Below are positions 7,333 through 15,766 of a stretch of 20,489 nt of DNA, piece by piece. The notes beneath the pieces are model-generated. The model did no database searches, was not told the origin of the DNA, and saw only the letters and a program-made list of their open reading frames with translations. The stretch covers positions 1-20,489 of IMG/VR virus record IMGVR_UViG_3300037585_001410. One strand, 5' to 3'. Positions within the stretch are counted from its first letter, which is position 1. Every line of letters begins with the position of its first letter. The translations under genes and the position numbers were made by a program. Source of the stretch: a virus.

Positions 7333-7904
7333 CAAGATCAATACCTTCAAGCATTATAAGTAAATTAACAAATGACCAAATTTTCCCATTCTACACGGTG
7401 GATTTGTTGTTTGATAATGCGCCTGTCTATTTATGGACGGGTTTGGGTGAGCTAACTATTGAGCCAAAAACATACTTGGGTATGGGCGAGATATTAGGAA
7501 TATCTGAGGTTGTAGAAACAAAAGATGTCTCTGCAAAAGGAATTACTGTTTCTATATCTGGTGTCCCGTCTACTTACTTGTCTTTGGCGCTGCAAGACCC
7601 GTACCAAGGCAGAAAGTGCATCGTAAGTTTAGGATTTATGGACAGTTGGGAAAGCCCAAATTCCAACCCTGATTTGATGCAAGTATTTTCTGGGTACATG
7701 GATCAAATGAATATTGAGGAAGGCCCAGAAACAGCAACTATTAATGTATCCGTTGAAAGTCGGCTTATTGATTTAGAGCGCTCTAGAAACAGGCGATATA
7801 CCTCACAAAATCAAAAAAGCAGATTCCCAAATGATAAGGCGTTTGAGTTTGTAAATAGCTTGCAAGATCAGCGCTTGGCTTGGGGGGCAAACAGCGATGC
7901 GTGA
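7329..7904 (+). CDS. Tail hub-like protein (DUF2163-like N-terminal part)
   Basis: The 191-residue protein contains FPFYTVDLLFDNAPVYLWTG, a GMGEILGISEVVETKDVSAKG segment, GRKCIVSLGFMD and VFSGYMDQMNIEEGPETATI. It ends with RFPNDKAFEFVNSLQDQRLAWG. The order resembles the N-terminal beta domain of DUF2163/GTA hub proteins, and the ending FxFVxxLQDxxxxWG recurs in phage proteins before the central tip protein. It likely forms part of the baseplate hub. It is shorter than full DUF2163 proteins and lacks a recognisable second domain. Overlap with the next gene is 8 bases. Confidence 0.65.
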   Translation: MTRSIPSSIISKLTNDQIFPFYTVDLLFDNAPVYLWTGLGELTIEPKTYLGMGEILGISEVVETKDVSAKGITVSISGVPSTYLSLALQDPYQGRKCIVSLGFMDSWESPNSNPDLMQVFSGYMDQMNIEEGPETATINVSVESRLIDLERSRNRRYTSQNQKSRFPNDKAFEFVNSLQDQRLAWGANSDA

Positions 7905-10794
7905 GTTTATTGAAGTGGTTTTAGTTTTTTTAGGGGTTCCTCCGCCCGCTGCAAAAACTATTTCTTGGATAATTGTTGGTATTGTCACTGTTGGCACTGT
8001 ATCCTCTATAAACCAAGCTAACAGAAAATTAAAAAAATTACAAGAAGCAGGAGAGGCGGGATATGGCGCGACTGTAAATGCCGTCAACTCAATAGGTGAA
8101 CACGCTATATTGTATGGGCAAGATCGCGTTGGCGGGCTAATATTCTATAGGTCTGTTACGAACAACAACCAATATTTGCATACGCTCTTAGCTTTGGCGG
8201 GGCATGAATGTGAAGAAATAGTTAAAGTGTTTGCAGACGGTAAAGAGCTTACCATTAACCCGTCAACTGGAATGGTTACCGCACCCGCTCAATACTCTGG
8301 GAAACTGCGAATAAAAAAGCATTTAGGCTCTGATACTCAAGCGGCAGATAGTGACCTCATAGCAGACGATAGTGCTTGGACAACAGATCATAAAGCAAGT
8401 GGTATTGCATATATATACATCAGGGCTGAGTATGACCAAGATTCATTCCCTCAAGGCTTTCCCGTGTTTAGCGCGTTGGTTAAGGGTAAAAAATTATATG
8501 ACCCAAGGAAAGACAGTACATCAAGCGCCTACGATAGCTCTTTGGGCGTATCTACCCACAGAAAAAGTGATCCCGCAACATGGCAATGGTCAAATAATTC
8601 TGCCTTATGCGTAAGAGATTATGTAGCTTCAAGTTATGGTTTGGCATCAACGCAATCAGAAATTGATGAAGCATCATTTGCGGCGGCGGCTACCATTTGT
8701 GATCAAGATATTACGTTGGCGGCGGGTGGCACAGAAAAGCGCTACACCACAAACGGGCCTTTCTTAACATCTGAAACGCCAAACGAAATTATACTTGAGT
8801 TAGTAACGGCTATGGCGGGGACTTTTTATTATTCCCAAGGTCAATGGGGTGTAGATGCGGGAGCGTACTCATCGCCTGTTTTGACTTTAACAGAAGATGA
8901 TCTTTTGGGCGCTATGACGGTTGCTACCCGCAACAGTCGGCGCGATAATTTCAATGCAGTGGAAGGAACATATAGCGGTGAAGTCACGAATTATATGGAA
9001 AGTGATTACCCCAAAGTAACATCAGAAACATTTGTTACAGAAGATAATGGCGAGGAGGTTATACAAACCATACCGCTTGATTACACAGCAACGCCATCAA
9101 TGGCGCAACGGTTAGCCAAAATATCACTCTATAGAAGCCGCCAACAGCTTACGATGACGGGCACTTTCGGATCAAAGGCGTTACGAGTAAAAGTCGGTGA
9201 TAATGTAAACATAACCAACTCAAGGCTAGGCTTTTCTTCCAAGCCATTTGAGGTTGCTGATTGGTCATTTTCTTTAAGTGAAAGCAAGCCCATTGAGGTA
9301 AAGTTGACATTGCGAGAAATATCATCTGATGCTTTCGATTGGGGCGTTGTGGATGAGCAAAGCTTTATAACTGACAACACCACACTACCTGACCCAACCG
9401 TTGTCGCGACCCCTTCACTAAGTATCTCAGGCGAGCTTAGAGAAGTAAACCAAAGCGTTGCGGGTGTTCTTATTGCTGATTGCTCATCTAACGATGCTTC
9501 AGTTATCATGTTTGAGGTAGAATACAAAGCCTCAACAGATACGGAATATGTCAGTGCGGGGCGGCAAAAAACAGGTAGATTTGAGATTATCGGCCTTAAT
9601 GATGGCCTTTATGATGTGCGGGTAAAAGCGATTAACTTCATGGGCGTTGGGTCAGATTTTGCAACGGTTGCCAACTTTAACTTGCAAGCCTTCGCCACCC
9701 CGCCTGATAATGTGACTAATTTTGCGGGCAATGTAATAGGCAGCAATATTCATTTGAGTTGGACGCCAGTAACAAACTTAGACCTTTCACATTACAAGAT
9801 AAGATACTCACAGCTTACGAGTGGAGCGACTTATTCAAATGCGGTGGACGTAGTTGATAAGATAGCCCGTCCCGCTAATACGGCTGTTGTTCCCGCGCAA
9901 ACTGGAACTTATTTCATCAAGGCGGTGGATAAGCTAGGGGGCGCATCCGTTACAGCTACGGGCTTTGTTGTGGTGGTTGACCCGCTTAATGTGGAGTCAT
10001 TTAATTCGGTTCAAACGCTAACGGAAAATCCAAGTTTTGCGGGTACTAAAACAAATGTGGTAGCAACGTCAGATGATTCTGGCGATTATATTGCTTTAAA
10101 AACAACTGCTCAATTTGATGACCAAACGGGTGATTTTGATGACTTTGAGGGTTTGTTTGATGGCGGTGGCGGCACGGTTACGGGTGAGGGGCTTTACCAG
10201 TTTGCAAGCTATCTAGACTTTACGCAGAAATATACCGCAAGAATATATCCAAATTTCCAAGTAGAGTATGCTGATTATGTGAATGACTTTGATTCAGCGG
10301 CAGGTGATTTTGATGATAGAGAAGGATTGTTTGATGGTGATGCAGATCAATTTGATACCACATCTGCAGCTTTCCAAATGCGCCATACTGACGGCGACCC
10401 ATCAGGATCACCTACTTGGACAGGTTGGCAGGACTTTATAGTGGGTGATGTATCAGCAAGGGCTGTGCAATTTAGAACTAAATTAACATCCTCAAACGGG
10501 CAAGCTAGTCCTTTGGTTAGACAGCTTGGGGTTCAAGCTGATATGCCCATTAGAGTAGAGTCACAAGATGATGTCACATTCACGGGTGCAAAAGCCATAA
10601 CATTCCCCGATGCTTTTAAAGACGCGCCCGCTTTGGGTATCTCACTTGCTAACTTGGCTGATGGGGAGCGCTATGCTATAACGAATAAAACAAGATCGGG
10701 TTTCACCATACAAATATTAAATGGCGGCACTCAAAGCACAAACTCAGTCACTATGGATTATGTGGCGAAGGGCTACGGTAAGGAACTGACATGA
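7897..10794 (+). CDS. Central tail tip / host-specificity protein (J-like) with FN3 domains
   Basis: This 965-residue protein has a hydrophobic N-terminal segment (about 5-36). A tip-attachment region (about 40-480) follows, with GQDRVGGLIFYRSVTNNN, KLYDPRKD, NSALCVRDYVASSYGL and the J-like VKVGDNVNITNSRLGF. Two FN3-like modules cover about 500-595 and 600-695 (WTPVTNLDLSHYKIRY). Two copies of an acidic motif (GDFDDFEGLFDG and GDFDDREGLFDG) lie near residues 745 and 803, each after a beta domain. The C-terminus (about 885-965) matches a short phage tail ending with GFTIQILNGG. It should form the tail tip that contacts the receptor or carries the fibres. A G-rich ribosome site precedes ATG 7897, inside the previous gene. 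Confidence 0.82.
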   Translation: MREFIEVVLVFLGVPPPAAKTISWIIVGIVTVGTVSSINQANRKLKKLQEAGEAGYGATVNAVNSIGEHAILYGQDRVGGLIFYRSVTNNNQYLHTLLALAGHECEEIVKVFADGKELTINPSTGMVTAPAQYSGKLRIKKHLGSDTQAADSDLIADDSAWTTDHKASGIAYIYIRAEYDQDSFPQGFPVFSALVKGKKLYDPRKDSTSSAYDSSLGVSTHRKSDPATWQWSNNSALCVRDYVASSYGLASTQSEIDEASFAAAATICDQDITLAAGGTEKRYTTNGPFLTSETPNEIILELVTAMAGTFYYSQGQWGVDAGAYSSPVLTLTEDDLLGAMTVATRNSRRDNFNAVEGTYSGEVTNYMESDYPKVTSETFVTEDNGEEVIQTIPLDYTATPSMAQRLAKISLYRSRQQLTMTGTFGSKALRVKVGDNVNITNSRLGFSSKPFEVADWSFSLSESKPIEVKLTLREISSDAFDWGVVDEQSFITDNTTLPDPTVVATPSLSISGELREVNQSVAGVLIADCSSNDASVIMFEVEYKASTDTEYVSAGRQKTGRFEIIGLNDGLYDVRVKAINFMGVGSDFATVANFNLQAFATPPDNVTNFAGNVIGSNIHLSWTPVTNLDLSHYKIRYSQLTSGATYSNAVDVVDKIARPANTAVVPAQTGTYFIKAVDKLGGASVTATGFVVVVDPLNVESFNSVQTLTENPSFAGTKTNVVATSDDSGDYIALKTTAQFDDQTGDFDDFEGLFDGGGGTVTGEGLYQFASYLDFTQKYTARIYPNFQVEYADYVNDFDSAAGDFDDREGLFDGDADQFDTTSAAFQMRHTDGDPSGSPTWTGWQDFIVGDVSARAVQFRTKLTSSNGQASPLVRQLGVQADMPIRVESQDDVTFTGAKAITFPDAFKDAPALGISLANLADGERYAITNKTRSGFTIQILNGGTQSTNSVTMDYVAKGYGKELT

Positions 10795-11480
10795 GCTACC
10801 ATGATTTTACAATTGAGAACCAAGGCTTCCCCGCCACAAGAGCGGATATAAACAATGCGCTTCAAGCTTTGGCTTCTACGTCATCAGCATCGACAACGCC
10901 AACTGTAAACTTTGCCAATCAACTTTATTATGACACGACAAATAACCTTTTAAAAATGAGGTCAACTAGCAGCCCATCACAGTGGATCACGTTAGCTTAT
11001 TTTGATCAATCCAATTATAAATGGGAAATACGTTCATCCGTGGTGCAAGCGGTGGATAGTGGGGGCATTGAGCTTAAAACTGACGAGGGGACTACGAGAG
11101 TAACCGTTTCAGATAGCGGGGCGGTAGATGTAGTGGGAACGCTTACCGCCGCCAGAGGGGTCGGAGATACGCTTACAGACGCAAGTAACACGGGATCGGT
11201 TACTTTAGATTTTAGCGCAACGCAAAATTTTGTGCTTACTCTGACGGGAAATGTCACATTGGCAAATCCAACAACGGAGACTGTAGGGCAAAGCGGGTTT
11301 ATTGTTTTCATCCAAGACGGCACGGGCGGCAGAACGGTTTCATTGGGTACAGATTATGAAACCGCAAATGGCGCGGGTTTGACGTTATCTAGCGCGGCAT
11401 CTACTACTGATATTGTCCCGTACATAGTGGCGGCATCTGGTCGTATATTGCTTGGCACACCTCAATTAGCATTCAGTTAG
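10791..11480 (+). CDS. Tail fibre / tip-associated protein
   Basis: The 229-residue protein has two visible parts. The N-terminal part contains HDFTIENQGFPATRADINNA and LYYDTTNNLLKMRS...WITLAYFDQ, which looks like an attachment domain. The C-terminal beta-rich part contains LDFSATQNFVLTLTGNVTL, GQSGFIVFIQDGTGGRT and DIVPYIVAASGRI, a domain common at the ends of phage fibres. ATG overlaps the tip protein's stop as ATGA, so the two are probably translated together. It most likely attaches to the tip protein and contributes to adsorption. I see no enzyme motif. Confidence 0.7.
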   Translation: MSYHDFTIENQGFPATRADINNALQALASTSSASTTPTVNFANQLYYDTTNNLLKMRSTSSPSQWITLAYFDQSNYKWEIRSSVVQAVDSGGIELKTDEGTTRVTVSDSGAVDVVGTLTAARGVGDTLTDASNTGSVTLDFSATQNFVLTLTGNVTLANPTTETVGQSGFIVFIQDGTGGRTVSLGTDYETANGAGLTLSSAASTTDIVPYIVAASGRILLGTPQLAFS

Positions 11481-11489
11481 GGCAATTAA

Positions 11490-13859
11490 ATGTTCGGTTC
11501 TCAACAGTGGATGTATAGCAGCGGGGGCTTTTATCCCAAGGATATAGATCAATCTCTGAGGTTTAATGATGATGATTTGGCGTATTTAAGCAGAACGCCT
11601 AGTAGCTCTAGCAATAGAGGTAAATGGACATGGGCAGCATGGGTTAAATTAGGAAACCTACACGCTGAAGCAAGTATTCGAGGCTTATTTGGGGCGGGTT
11701 CAAGTACGTCAAGTTGGACGGGCATATATATTGATGATGATAAATTATATTTTAAATCTGCCGCTGCAAGCACTACTGTTACGTCCGTAAATACAAATGC
11801 GCTTTTGCGTGATGTTGCTTCTTGGTATCACATTGTTGTGGTCTTAGATACTACTGAAAGCTCATCGTCAGATCGTGTAAAAATATATTTGAACAATCAA
11901 CTGCAAACGCTAACAACATCAACAATTCCATCAAACAACTCTAATTTCTACCGAATAAACGACAATGTAACGCACAGCATCGGCGCTTTAAAAAAAGCCT
12001 CATATACTTTTCTTTATGACGGCTATATGGCAGAGGTTCATTTTGTTGATGGCGCTGCATTAACTCCATCTAGCTTTGGTGAAACAAAGCAAGATATTTG
12101 GGTGGCAAAAAATTACTCTGGATCGCATGGCACTAATGGCTTTTATTTGCCCTTTGATGATAGCTCTGCGATTGGGGATGATGAAAGTTCAAATACAAAT
12201 GATTGGACTGTTAATAACCTAGTTGCAACGGATGTGGTGCTTGATAGCCCGACACAAAATTGGGCAACGCTTTATCCTTTGGACAATAGTGGTGGCACTT
12301 TTTCAGAGGGCAACCTTAAATATACGGGGAACTCTGGAACCCCATCTGTTAGAGGGTCTTTCTCCATCAATGAAGGAAAGCATTACTTTGAAACTCTCGT
12401 TCAAGCTTCGGTTGCTACAGATATTGGCGTGTATTTAACTGATGCTCCATTGAGCTTTTTGAATGCGGACGCCAGAACATACGTTACCAGTGGCAACAAG
12501 AGAGGGCCAACTTACTCTTCTTATGGAAGCGCTGCTTCGGCGGGTGACATCATAGGGACTGCTATTGACTTGGATACAGGCACTATTACGTTCTATAAGA
12601 ATGGCGTTTCTATGGGTGTTGCCTTTACCGATTTAGCGGGCAGTTCGTGGTCTCCATTCATTGGTGATGCGGGCAGTTCAACTATTTGCGTTGTGACAAG
12701 CAACTTCGGACAAGACAGTTCGTTTTCGGGCAACAAGACCGCACAAGGAAACACAGATAGCAATGGCAATGGAGATTTCTATTACTCACCGCCAAGTGGA
12801 TATTTGGCGCTTTGTGCTGCAAACTTGCCTAACCCCGCCATTGACCCTAGCCAAAATGCTAGTCCAGAGGATCACTTTAACACTATAGTCTATTCTGGTA
12901 ATAGTGGTACACAATCAATAACGGTTGGGTTTCAACCTGATTTCACATGGGTGAAACAGAGGTCAGACACTACCTATCATGTGCTTTTTGATAGCATTAG
13001 GGGGGCTACAAAAGACTTGCATTCCAACATTAATAATTCGGAAGGCACTACAACAAATGCTATTACGTCATTTGATTCCAATGGGTTTTCAATAAGTAAT
13101 AACTCCACGGTGAATAACAGTGGCTCGACTTACGCTTCATGGAGCTGGAAAGCGGGCGGCACTGGTGTCAGCAATACTGATGGGTCAATCACAAGCACAG
13201 TCAGCGCAAATACTAAGGCGGGCTTTAGTATAGTCTCCTACACAGGCACAGGTTCAAGTGGAACTATAGGTCATGGGCTAAATAGTGCGCCCGCAATGGT
13301 TATTGTTAAAAGCAGAAGTGCATCTTATGACTGGGCTGTTTATCATAAATCTCTTGGCGCGGGGAAAGATATAGTGCTTTCAAGCGCAAGGGATGCTGAT
13401 CCTACTGATAATTGGAATAGCACAACTCCTACGTCTAGCGTTTTTAGCGTTCCGTCAGGCAATACTGAAACAAACTATTCGGGCGTCACTTTCATAGCAT
13501 ATTGCTTTGTTGAGAAAAATGGATACAGCAAGTTCGGCAGCTACACAGGGAACGGATCATCAGATGGTGCGTTTGTGTATTTAGGTTTTAGACCTGCATT
13601 TGTGATTGTGAAAAAAACAAGTGCAACGGGTGAATGGGTCATGTTTGACAATAAAAGAAGTGGCTATAATAAAGATAACGACTTTTTTTATGCAAACGAA
13701 GCAAACTCAGAATACGATGGCGCTACATATACAAGATTGGACTTAACATCAAACGGATTTAAGCACAGAGATAATAGTGCTGATACAAATGGATCAGGCG
13801 CGACATATGTATATATGGCCTTTGCAGAACAGCCTTTCAAATATAGTAACGCACGGTAG
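11490..13859 (+). CDS. Modular receptor-binding fibre: LamG + SPRY + three beta modules
   Basis: The 789-residue protein starts with a concanavalin/LamG-like domain (about 20-210; SLRFNDDDLAYLSRTP, WTWAAWVKLG, YLNNQLQTL, YDGYMAEVHFVDG). A SPRY-like domain follows (about 265-435; GKHYFETLV, IDLDTGTITFYKNGVSMG with FYKNG near 368, then WSPFIGDAG). Three related modules follow, starting near residues 480, 597 and 699 with GFQPDF, LNSAPA and GFRPAF. Each pairs a V-(W/I)-V-K strand with a FD or YHK strand and ends in SFDSNGFSI- or LTSNGFKH-like segments. These folds bind ligands, usually sugars or proteins. The architecture suggests the main receptor-recognition protein of the tail. Confidence 0.8.
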   Translation: MFGSQQWMYSSGGFYPKDIDQSLRFNDDDLAYLSRTPSSSSNRGKWTWAAWVKLGNLHAEASIRGLFGAGSSTSSWTGIYIDDDKLYFKSAAASTTVTSVNTNALLRDVASWYHIVVVLDTTESSSSDRVKIYLNNQLQTLTTSTIPSNNSNFYRINDNVTHSIGALKKASYTFLYDGYMAEVHFVDGAALTPSSFGETKQDIWVAKNYSGSHGTNGFYLPFDDSSAIGDDESSNTNDWTVNNLVATDVVLDSPTQNWATLYPLDNSGGTFSEGNLKYTGNSGTPSVRGSFSINEGKHYFETLVQASVATDIGVYLTDAPLSFLNADARTYVTSGNKRGPTYSSYGSAASAGDIIGTAIDLDTGTITFYKNGVSMGVAFTDLAGSSWSPFIGDAGSSTICVVTSNFGQDSSFSGNKTAQGNTDSNGNGDFYYSPPSGYLALCAANLPNPAIDPSQNASPEDHFNTIVYSGNSGTQSITVGFQPDFTWVKQRSDTTYHVLFDSIRGATKDLHSNINNSEGTTTNAITSFDSNGFSISNNSTVNNSGSTYASWSWKAGGTGVSNTDGSITSTVSANTKAGFSIVSYTGTGSSGTIGHGLNSAPAMVIVKSRSASYDWAVYHKSLGAGKDIVLSSARDADPTDNWNSTTPTSSVFSVPSGNTETNYSGVTFIAYCFVEKNGYSKFGSYTGNGSSDGAFVYLGFRPAFVIVKKTSATGEWVMFDNKRSGYNKDNDFFYANEANSEYDGATYTRLDLTSNGFKHRDNSADTNGSGATYVYMAFAEQPFKYSNAR

Positions 13860-13870
13860 GAGATGAAATC

Positions 13871-14410
13871 ATGCCTTGGAAGTACAGCGAAAGAGTTATT
13901 AAAGTTGGAAAGCCTTGGGCTAACAATGATGGCGTGAAGCATCCTTACAATTGGGGCATATGGTCAAATGATGAAAAGACCGCCAAGGGCTTAACGTGGG
14001 AAGATGACCCTGCGCCCTATGACAACAGATTTTGGTGGGACGCATCAACCCCTAAGCCATTGACCGACACCAATGATGTTGATGGGGATGGAAACCCTAT
14101 ATTGGACAGTGACGGGGTTCAAGTTGTTACGCTTGGATTAAAGTCTAAGTGGAAGGCGGTCATTAAGCAGCAAGCAAATGAATTGCTACAGCCTACGGAT
14201 TGGATGGTTATCAAAGCCTCAGAAGTAGCGGATTATTCAGTGCCGTCAGAAACCATAACAGCAAGGGCGGCTATTCGCACGGCAAGCAATTCCATAGAAG
14301 CTGCAATAGATGGGGCGGCAAACCATGCCGCATTTATAGCGTTGTTTGATACACCCGTTGACAGCGATGGAAATGTTACGGGGAAAGCCCCTATCGCTAA
14401 TTGGCCTTAG
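13871..14410 (+). CDS. Tail fibre accessory/assembly-like protein
   Basis: The 179-residue protein begins with W-rich segments (MPWKYSERVIKVGKPW, HPYNWGIWSNDEK, RFWWDAST) that look like a small binding module. An acidic linker (DVDGDGNPILDSDG) follows. The C-terminal helical part, LLQPTDWMVIKASE, VPSETITARAAIRTASNSIE, resembles the LLxxTDWxVxxxxE segment of tail fibre assembly (DUF4376-like) proteins. GGAG 8 bases upstream supports ATG 13871. It follows the fibre gene directly, so a chaperone or fibre-linked role fits. The N-terminal part is not familiar to me, so the assignment covers only the C-terminal third. Confidence 0.6.
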   Translation: MPWKYSERVIKVGKPWANNDGVKHPYNWGIWSNDEKTAKGLTWEDDPAPYDNRFWWDASTPKPLTDTNDVDGDGNPILDSDGVQVVTLGLKSKWKAVIKQQANELLQPTDWMVIKASEVADYSVPSETITARAAIRTASNSIEAAIDGAANHAAFIALFDTPVDSDGNVTGKAPIANWP

Positions 14411-14422
14411 AGTAGAGGCGAA

Positions 14423-14635
14423 ATGAAATTGCAGGACACATATATTACTATAATAATTGCTGCATCTACGGCAGTAAGTGGCGGTGTTCTTTGGTTGATT
14501 AGAACCGTATTAACTAACCAAAAGAAAATTGCGCTTTTAGAGCAAAGCACGGAAACAATTAGTTTGTTGTTGCGAGAGGTGCGGGATGACCAAAAGGAAA
14601 TCAGGCGTGACTTACAGAATTTAGCATCTAGGTAA
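14423..14635 (+). CDS. Small membrane protein with N-terminal TM and coiled coil
   Basis: The 70-residue protein has one transmembrane segment (about 9-30, ITIIIAASTAVSGGVLWLIR). A charged coiled coil follows (ALLEQSTETISLLLREVRDDQKEIRRDL). Positive residues after the segment suggest the coiled coil faces the cytoplasm. It opens the lysis region, so it may be a holin, antiholin or spanin-related protein. No lipobox or second gene nested inside it was seen. AGAGG upstream of ATG 14423 is a fair ribosome site. Function is inferred from location and shape only. Confidence 0.6.
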   Translation: MKLQDTYITIIIAASTAVSGGVLWLIRTVLTNQKKIALLEQSTETISLLLREVRDDQKEIRRDLQNLASR

Positions 14636-14648
14636 AATATGCTATACT
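14620..14648 (+). promoter_or_regulatory. Possible sigma70-type promoter with extended -10
   Basis: TGCTATACT at 14640-14648 gives an extended -10 (TATACT at 14643-14648). A weak -35 match, TTTAGC, lies 17 bases upstream at 14620-14625. It overlaps the end of the preceding gene and would start transcription at or near the ribosome site of the 55-aa gene, leaving a very short leader. That short leader and the weak -35 keep confidence low. Confidence 0.25.
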
Positions 14649-14667
14649 CCGCGAAAAGGAGTAAAAA

Positions 14668-14835
14668 ATGGTTTGCCCTCTTACATCAATTCTAGTCGGC
14701 GTCAAAGTCTTTGCCGCTATGTATACGGTCTGCGTCTATCGTTGCCCAGAGCCTAGCCAATTCTATCACTACCCCTACAGCATTATCCAAGAATACGGAA
14801 AGCCATGCTTGAGCTTTATGGTTTTTGATGATTGA
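14668..14835 (+). CDS. 55-aa cysteine-containing small protein, unknown
   Basis: The frame runs ATG 14668 to TGA 14833-14835. AAGGAG at 14656-14661 lies 6 bases before the ATG, the best ribosome site in the region. The N-terminal half is hydrophobic (LTSILVGVKVFAAMYTVCVY), compatible with one membrane segment or a signal anchor. Four cysteines (3, 22, 26, 47) and a tyrosine-rich middle (FYHYPYS) follow. It overlaps the next gene by 8 bases. I do not recognise a family. The spacing, overlap and ribosome site argue that it is a genuine gene of the lysis region. Confidence 0.6.
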   Translation: MVCPLTSILVGVKVFAAMYTVCVYRCPEPSQFYHYPYSIIQEYGKPCLSFMVFDD

Positions 14836-15310
14836 TCCTATCACAGCAATTTCAGCAGCAACCGCTGCATATAAGGGGGTTCGGAAGCTAGTTTATGCGG
14901 GGCGAGAGCTTGAGGATATTGCGGGGCAACTAGGTAAATGGTACGGCGCGGCGGCTGACCTTCGTAGGGCAGAACAGCAACGTAAGAACCCGCCTATATT
15001 CACCAAGCTGTTTAATAGCGGCTCTGTCGAGCAAGAGGCTTTGGAAATTATCATCCATACGAAAAAACTTGCAGAGCAAGAGAAAGACATCGAACAACTT
15101 TTAAACAACCGATTTGGCTATGGCACGGCGCGAGAGATGCTAGAGCTACGGCGCAAAATTAAAAAAGAGCGTGAGGAAACATTGTATAAGCAGCAAGAAA
15201 GGAAAGCTGCGCTCTTTGAGGGAATACTTGTGACCTTTCTGGCTGTTTCGGTGATGGTTATATTGTTTGGCGGTCTTTGGGTTGTGGGATTGGGTGCTAG
15301 TTGGTGGTAG
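14828..15310 (+). CDS. Coiled-coil protein with C-terminal membrane anchor
   Basis: The protein has 160 residues. ATG 14828 (MIDPITAISAATAAYKGV) is preferred to TTG 14825. A weakly hydrophobic N-terminus is followed by KNPPIFTKLFNSGSVEQEAL. Long charged helices come next (LAEQEKDIEQLLNNRFGYGT, REMLELRRKIKKEREETLYK). A C-terminal transmembrane segment spans about 136-157 (LVTFLAVSVMVILFGGLWVV). Proteins of this layout are frequent in marine phage lysis or tail-end regions (from memory) and have no assigned function. It may act with the holins. The charged helix looks cytoplasmic given the basic residues before the anchor. Confidence 0.7.
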   Translation: MIDPITAISAATAAYKGVRKLVYAGRELEDIAGQLGKWYGAAADLRRAEQQRKNPPIFTKLFNSGSVEQEALEIIIHTKKLAEQEKDIEQLLNNRFGYGTAREMLELRRKIKKEREETLYKQQERKAALFEGILVTFLAVSVMVILFGGLWVVGLGASWW

Positions 15311-15561
15311 AAAGTCTAAGCCCGTTTAGCTTATTTCCACCCGTATATCCTAATGTTGACGGCAAGCCACCCCATAATGTAGACCCCGCGACCAGATCAA
15401 ACATCAGCACAAACCTGCACAGCAAAGCCAGAATGGAGCAAGCGATTGAGGTGTTAAGGTCGCACCATAGACACAAAGCCATTTTGACGTATAATAGCAG
15501 CGGACGGATAATCCCCGCCGCCACTTTAAGAACTGGCTTAATAGTAGATTTTGAGGTTTAA
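15304..15561 (+). CDS. 85-aa protein of unknown function
   Basis: I chose GTG 15304, which overlaps the upstream gene by 7 bases; TTG 15301 is also possible. The frame fills the otherwise empty stretch up to 15562 without a stop. The protein is soluble, proline-rich at the start (FSLFPPVYPNVDGKPP) with NVDPATRSNI. A helix (ARMEQAIEVL) follows, then HKAILTYNSSGRI and a C-terminal strand. It has no cysteines, signal peptide or membrane segment, so it does not look like a classical spanin. The opposite-strand frame here is less plausible because it runs against the operon. Confidence 0.6.
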   Translation: MVESLSPFSLFPPVYPNVDGKPPHNVDPATRSNISTNLHSKARMEQAIEVLRSHHRHKAILTYNSSGRIIPAATLRTGLIVDFEV

Positions 15562-15562
15562 C

Positions 15563-15766
15563 ATGGCGCACACAATCATAGATAACTGGAAAGCTGTCCC
15601 CCGCTTAATGATGTTGGCGGTCACGGTTTTAACGTATCAATCAGTTCATTGGTATATGGGCTTGCCCGACCCCACAATTCAACAGAGCGGCCTTGTGGCG
15701 ACTTGTATGGGGGCGCTCACGGGCTGTTTCGGAATCTGGATGGGTAAGGAGTCGGTATCTAAATGA
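15563..15766 (+). CDS. Two-TM holin-like protein
   Basis: The 67-residue protein has two hydrophobic segments (about 13-32, PRLMMLAVTVLTYQSVHWYM, and 42-60, SGLVATCMGALTGCFGIWMG). A short polar loop (LPDPTIQQ) lies between them and a charged end follows (KESVSK). Size and topology fit a class II-type holin. ATG 15563 lies one base after the previous TAA, so translation is probably coupled. It is followed immediately (ATGA) by another holin-type gene, so the pair may be holin and antiholin, or one may serve another membrane role. Confidence 0.68.
   Translation: MAHTIIDNWKAVPRLMMLAVTVLTYQSVHWYMGLPDPTIQQSGLVATCMGALTGCFGIWMGKESVSK

Noticed and set aside
8372-8614. 80-codon plus-strand frame inside the tail tip gene
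   Set aside because: A shadow in another frame of a well-supported long gene.
9129-9527. 132-codon minus-strand frame inside the tail tip gene
   Set aside because: Antisense to a supported gene, with low-complexity Ser/Thr-rich content and no ribosome site consistent with the operons.
15297-15524. 75-codon minus-strand frame in the lysis region
   Set aside because: It opposes a continuous rightward cassette; the plus-strand frame at 15304-15561 fits the overlaps on both sides.
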